DNA from: Muscardinus avellanarius
Taxonomy: Eukaryota > Chordata > Mammalia > Rodentia > Gliridae
Reading direction: 5' to 3'
Length of the DNA stretch: 64,000 bases
Assembly (NCBI GenBank): GCA_963383645.1
Contig: OY726560.1
Span: 70,247,023-70,311,022 of the forward strand
Shown here: one piece after another, positions 60,680 to 64,000 of the stretch
Layout of the letters: each line of letters begins with the position of its first letter
Position numbering within the stretch: position 1 is the stretch's first letter
Notes under the pieces: model-generated
The model's input: the letters and a program-made list of their open reading frames with translations, nothing else
What the model was told of the DNA's origin: nothing
The model's database searches: none
Position numbers and translations under genes: made by a program

Positions 60680-61350
60680 TTTTGTGGTACTGGGGATTGA
60701 ACCCAGGTGTTTACTACCTCTGAGCTATGAGCTATGCACCCAACCAGTGTGCGCATATGTGTGGTGCTGGGGGTTGAATCCGGGGGCATTCTACTTCAGA
60801 GCTTTACCTCCAGCTCTATTTTTATTTTTATTTTTTTTAACCAGTACTGGGGATGGTACCCAGGGCATTCTACCTCTGAACTACACGTACAGCCCTATTT
60901 TTTTAGTCTTTTTAAAAAAATTTAAAACAGGGTCTCACCGAGTTGCGAAGGGCCTCGCTAAGCAGCTGAGGTTGTTCATTAACCGCAGTCCTCCTGTCTC
61001 AGGCTCCCAAAAGCTGGGATTACAAGCATGCGCCACCAGGCTAGGCTTACTTTAATTTTTATTTTATTTACTTTCTAGTACTGGGAATTGAACCCAGGGA
61101 CAGTCTACCTACCTCTGAGCTACACCCCCAACCCTATTTTACATTTATTTAGTTATTTATTGTGGTACTGGGGATTGAACCCAGGGGCATTTTACCTCCA
61201 AGCTACACCAGACCTATTTTATTTTTATTTTTGAACAGCACCTCGCGGGGTTGCTGAGTCTCACTACTTGCTGCGGCTGTCCGCGAACCTGCGATCCTCC
61301 TGCCTCGGCCTCCCACACAGCGGGGTTACGTGCGCGCCACCACGCCCCGC
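60680..61350 (-). repeat. Minus SINE cluster before the CpG island
   Basis: ID parts at 60680-60735 and 60755-60830, a full copy at 60838-61048, an ID part at 61070-61135, and a full copy at 61160-61350. Confidence 0.8.
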
Positions 61351-61383
61351 TCCCATCAATTTTTTAAAATTCACTTAACTATA

Positions 61384-61576
61384 GCCGGGCGTGGTGGCGC
61401 ACGCTTGTCATCCCCGCGCTTGGGAGGCAGAGACAGGAGGCTCGCGCAGGTTCGAAGCCAGCCGCGGGTGCTGGCTTAGGAGACCCTGTTTCCAAATAAA
61501 AATAGGTCTGGGAGTGTAGCTCGGAGGTAGAAGGGCTTCCAGGAACTCCAGTACCACCAAAAAAAACCAACAAAAA
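61384..61576 (+). repeat. B1-dID-like SINE, type C, with target-site duplication
   Basis: The 18-base duplication aaaattcacttaactata lies at 61366-61383 and 61577-61595 (end within a base); a young insertion next to the island. Confidence 0.93.
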
Positions 61577-61649
61577 AAAAATTCACTTAACTATAATAGT
61601 GTGTAGAAGTCCAGGCAAACGTTAAGTCCGAGCACTATTAGAAGCCGGC

Positions 61650-62320
61650 AGTTTCACAGCTGTCACACTCTGTGAAGCAGCCCTAGCGGAGGCGCGGGCC
61701 TCCCAGACCCACCGCGAGCGCCAGGACCCCGTAGGCGGCGCGGGCGGAGGCGCGCGGCTGAACTGCCCGACACGCCGGGGGCCGCCGCGCCCCCGCGGGC
61801 GGAACCGGAAGGGGCGGGCTTAGCACGGCGCGGGCGGAACCGGAAGGGGCGGACACAGGGCGAGCGCCTGGGCCACCCGGCAGTCGCACTTCCTTTTCTG
61901 CCGGCGGGGCGGTGGTAGACATGCGGTGCGGTTTTGTGGCTGGGCGGCCGCAAGGCCTGCGCGCCAGGCCCCGGGCGCTCCCAGGTGAGGCCTTCGCCAC
62001 CGCGGCGTCTCCGCTGCCCGCGCCGCCCGGCACGCGGCGGGCTTCCCGCGGCGCTCCGCTGGGCTCCGAGAGCCGAGGCCCGGAGGAGGCCGCCGGCGCC
62101 GCCCACTGTTGTGAGTCCCCGGCGAAACTGCCGCCCGACCTCGGAGTTGGAGGCGCCTGTAATTGGCGGCCTTCTCTTCTCAAAGGAGCGTTTTAGAAAG
62201 AGGGCGGTGATTCTCCTAGACATTAAGGCGCGCAGCGGGCTCACAGCCAGCGCTGGGCTCAACGCGCCAGAGCCCGCCGGCTTTTCCCCTGCCTCTCCCT
62301 TGGAAATAATGATCGAAAGA
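61650..62320. promoter_or_regulatory. SNHG6: CpG island promoter, probable SNHG6
   Basis: SINE-rich AT DNA gives way to a CpG-dense block with repeated ggcgggcggaaccggaaggggcg-like units (ETS-type ccggaa sites near 61803-61850). It lies downstream of TCF24 in the same orientation. The human locus has the snoRNA host gene SNHG6 at this place. Open frames on both strands look like GC-driven noise. Confidence 0.6.
61889..61984 (+). ncRNA. SNHG6: Probable SNHG6 exon 1 with 5'TOP start
   Basis: A C followed by an unbroken pyrimidine run (cttccttttct) sits inside the CpG island just after the ETS-like sites. This is the hallmark start of 5'TOP transcripts, the class that includes snoRNA host genes. 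Ninety-six bases later comes a consensus donor (cccag|gtgagg at 61985). Position and orientation match human SNHG6, host of SNORD87. No C/D-box snoRNA was found up to base 64000, so the identity rests on promoter type and gene order. Another donor (ctgt|gtaagt) at 62346 may belong to a longer first exon or an extra exon. Confidence 0.5.
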
Positions 62321-62440
62321 GGAGGCTTTGAAGCTGAAGAACTGTGTAAGTATAGAGGGATCTTGATGGTAACGACGCGTCTAAGTTAATAAACACAAAA
62401 GCACCGCGAGTTCATTAATGACGATTTCCGGGCAGATTGT
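62321..62440. other. Downstream edge of CpG island
   Basis: Contains a strong donor-like ctgt|gtaagt at 62346; otherwise unassigned. Confidence 0.3.
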
Positions 62441-62449
62441 GCACTCCTA

Positions 62450-62575
62450 TTATCATTATACTTGGGAGGCTGAGGCAGGAGGGTCTGCTGGTTAGAGGCC
62501 CTAAGAATCGGGCTGTAGGTGTGGCCCCGCGGTAGAATTCCCCCGGGTTCAATCTCAAAAAAAAAAAAAAAAAGA
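62450..62575 (+). repeat. B1-dID-like SINE with internal deletion
   Basis: Body and ID part joined with the middle missing. Confidence 0.7.
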
Positions 62576-62629
62576 CTGTATTACCAATATTAGAGTGTTT
62601 TATCTGGAAGTACTCAGCTTATAGTGGGC

Positions 62630-62995
62630 TTTTTGTGTACAGGGAATTGAACTTCGGAGATCTCTACCACTGAGCAATGTCTCCAGCCCTTTTTATTTTA
62701 CTTATTTATTTTGCGATACTGGGAATGGAACCCAGGGACATTCTACCTCCGAGTAACACCCCTAGCCTAATGTTTATTCTTTATTTTGAAACAGGGTCTC
62801 TCTGAGTTGTAAAGGCTTCACTAAGTAACTGGGCTATCTGTTAACGGATCCTTCTTTCTCAGTCTCCCAAATGCTGAGATTAAACAAGCATGTGCCACCA
62901 CTCCGGGCTAGCCCTTTTGATTTTAAGACAGGGTCTCACTAAATTGCAGAGGTTGGCCTCAAACGTCATCCTCCTAAATTGCTGGGATTACAGGT
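62630..62995 (-). repeat. Minus SINE pieces
   Basis: ID part at 62635-62690, full copy at 62712-62912 and a B1 piece to 62995. Confidence 0.75.
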
Positions 62996-63106
62996 GCTAT
63001 CTTTTGTGGCCTGCTGTCTCTTGATTTCTTTGAGGGGAAGGGGGTTGTTGGCAGTTTTATTATGCATATGAATCTTTGTTTCCTTAAGGTTTTAAAAATG
63101 GGATGT

Positions 63107-63525
63107 GTAAGCCGGGCGTGGTGGCGCACACTTGTAATCCCCGCATTTGGGAGGCGGAGACAGGAGGATCGCGAGACAGGAGGATCGCGCAGGTTCAAAG
63201 CCAAGCCAGCCGCGCTGGCTTAAGAGACCCTGTTTCCAAAAATAAAAATAGGTCTGGGAGTGTAGCCCACAGGGAGAAGGGCTTCCAGGAACCCCAGTAC
63301 CACCAAAAAAAAAAAAAAATAGGATGTGTAGCCCACTGTGGTGGCGCATGCTTGTAATCCCCGTGCTTGGGAGGCAGAGACAGGATCACGCAGGTTCGAA
63401 GCCAGCCTCTCTGGCTTAAGAGACCCTGTTTCCAAATAAAAATATAAAAAATAGGTGTCTGGGTGTGTAGCCCGGATGTAGAAGGGTTTCCAGGAACCCC
63501 AGTACCACCAAAAAAAAAAAAAATA
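63107..63525 (+). repeat. Two type C SINEs in tandem
   Basis: Copies at 63107-63320 and 63330-63525. The first has a 15-base internal duplication (gacaggaggatcgcg at 63160 and 63175). Both are followed by (a)ataggatgtg(t/c). Confidence 0.9.
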
Positions 63526-64000
63526 GGATGTGCATATTACATGATTTCTGTAAATTATAATAAACTTTTCAGATTGGAACTATTCATTACCAAGTTTGTA
63601 TTCAGGTTTTTTAAAATATGCATTCATTGGTGCATTGTAACTATTATATCATAGTGAGACTCAAACTCTGTTCGTTTTCTTGACCAAGAATTCTTCATTC
63701 TTCCTTCTGAAAGTTGAAGACCACATCTCAAAACAAAAAGTCGGAAGCCAGCAGTGAAAAATCACTTTGACTCGAACTCAAAAATTAAGTTCTCAGTAAC
63801 TTCAGTATTGACTAAATGCCCCTCAAAAAATTCATGCTGAAATAAGGAAATATAGCCCAATAAATGTATGCACATATCACTTGATGTATTTCTCTCCTCA
63901 TATCATCCTGATTCCAGGTTCCTAATACTGCTTGTGTGCCCTGAAATGCTAAAATGCATGAAAGCGATAAATTATTTTGCAAGTTCCATCTTTATCTGTC
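63526..64000. other. Unique DNA at window end
   Basis: Probably intron of the 61.9-kb transcript. No convincing C/D-box snoRNA; tgatgta at about 63888 and ctga at about 63918 are too weak. Confidence 0.3.

Noticed and set aside
61663..62262. Long minus-strand frames in the second CpG island
   Set aside because: Low-complexity Arg/Pro/Gly translations. The plus strand carries the 5'TOP start and donor.
62311..62345. C/D-box snoRNA in the first intron of the 61.9-kb transcript
   Set aside because: aatgatcg and gctgaag are too close together and do not match the box C consensus. No terminal stem.

Overview
This is mammalian nuclear DNA. The genes are spread thinly across AT-rich introns and spacers, and roughly half the window is interspersed repeats. 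The commonest repeat is a composite SINE: a 7SL/B1-type body followed by a tRNA/ID-type tail. Free-standing ID elements are also present. This B1-dID architecture is known from squirrel-related rodents (Sciuridae, Gliridae, Aplodontiidae), so the source is most likely a rodent of that group. The species cannot be fixed from sequence alone.

Region 1 (1-25 kb, + strand) holds the last four coding exons of PPP1R42, at 8256-8373, 12229-12360, 16845-17004 and 24653-24782. All splice sites are canonical, the phase is continuous, and there is a stop and a poly(A) signal. The earlier leucine-rich-repeat exons are presumably upstream of base 1. An extra in-phase exon with its own stop can be drawn at 20632-20710.

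Region 2 (25.5-32.2 kb, + strand) is TCF24, a bHLH transcription factor. It has a CpG island promoter, a spliced 5' UTR, a bHLH-coding exon (26406-26762) and a short terminal coding exon (32001-32114), giving a 156-residue protein.

Region 3 (32-61.6 kb) is intergenic. It contains dense SINEs, pieces of L1, a 5'-truncated PABPC4 retropseudogene (- strand, about 41.88-42.90 kb), and a broken gammaretrovirus-like endogenous element (- strand, about 48.64-50.84 kb) with one LTR, a tRNA-Phe-like primer site, and gag, protease and integrase remnants. A second, unclassified zinc-knuckle ORF lies at 38.15-38.47 kb.

Region 4 (61.65-62.4 kb) is a second CpG island with a 5'TOP-like start and a splice donor on the + strand. 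The human order at 8q13 is PPP1R42 - TCF24 - SNHG6, all in one orientation, so this is plausibly the promoter and first exon of the snoRNA host gene SNHG6. No snoRNA was found before the window ends.

No CRISPR array, operon or other prokaryotic system is present. SINEs are described as three types. Type A has the full middle and a tail ending near 'ccccagacccgc' or 'ccccagtacc'. Type B has the full middle, 'aggtctgggagtatagcc' and a 'gggttccacccccagtacc' end. Type C has a shortened middle (ggcttaagagaccctg) and a 'gcttccaggaaccccagtacc' end. SINE boundaries are good to about 10 bases.
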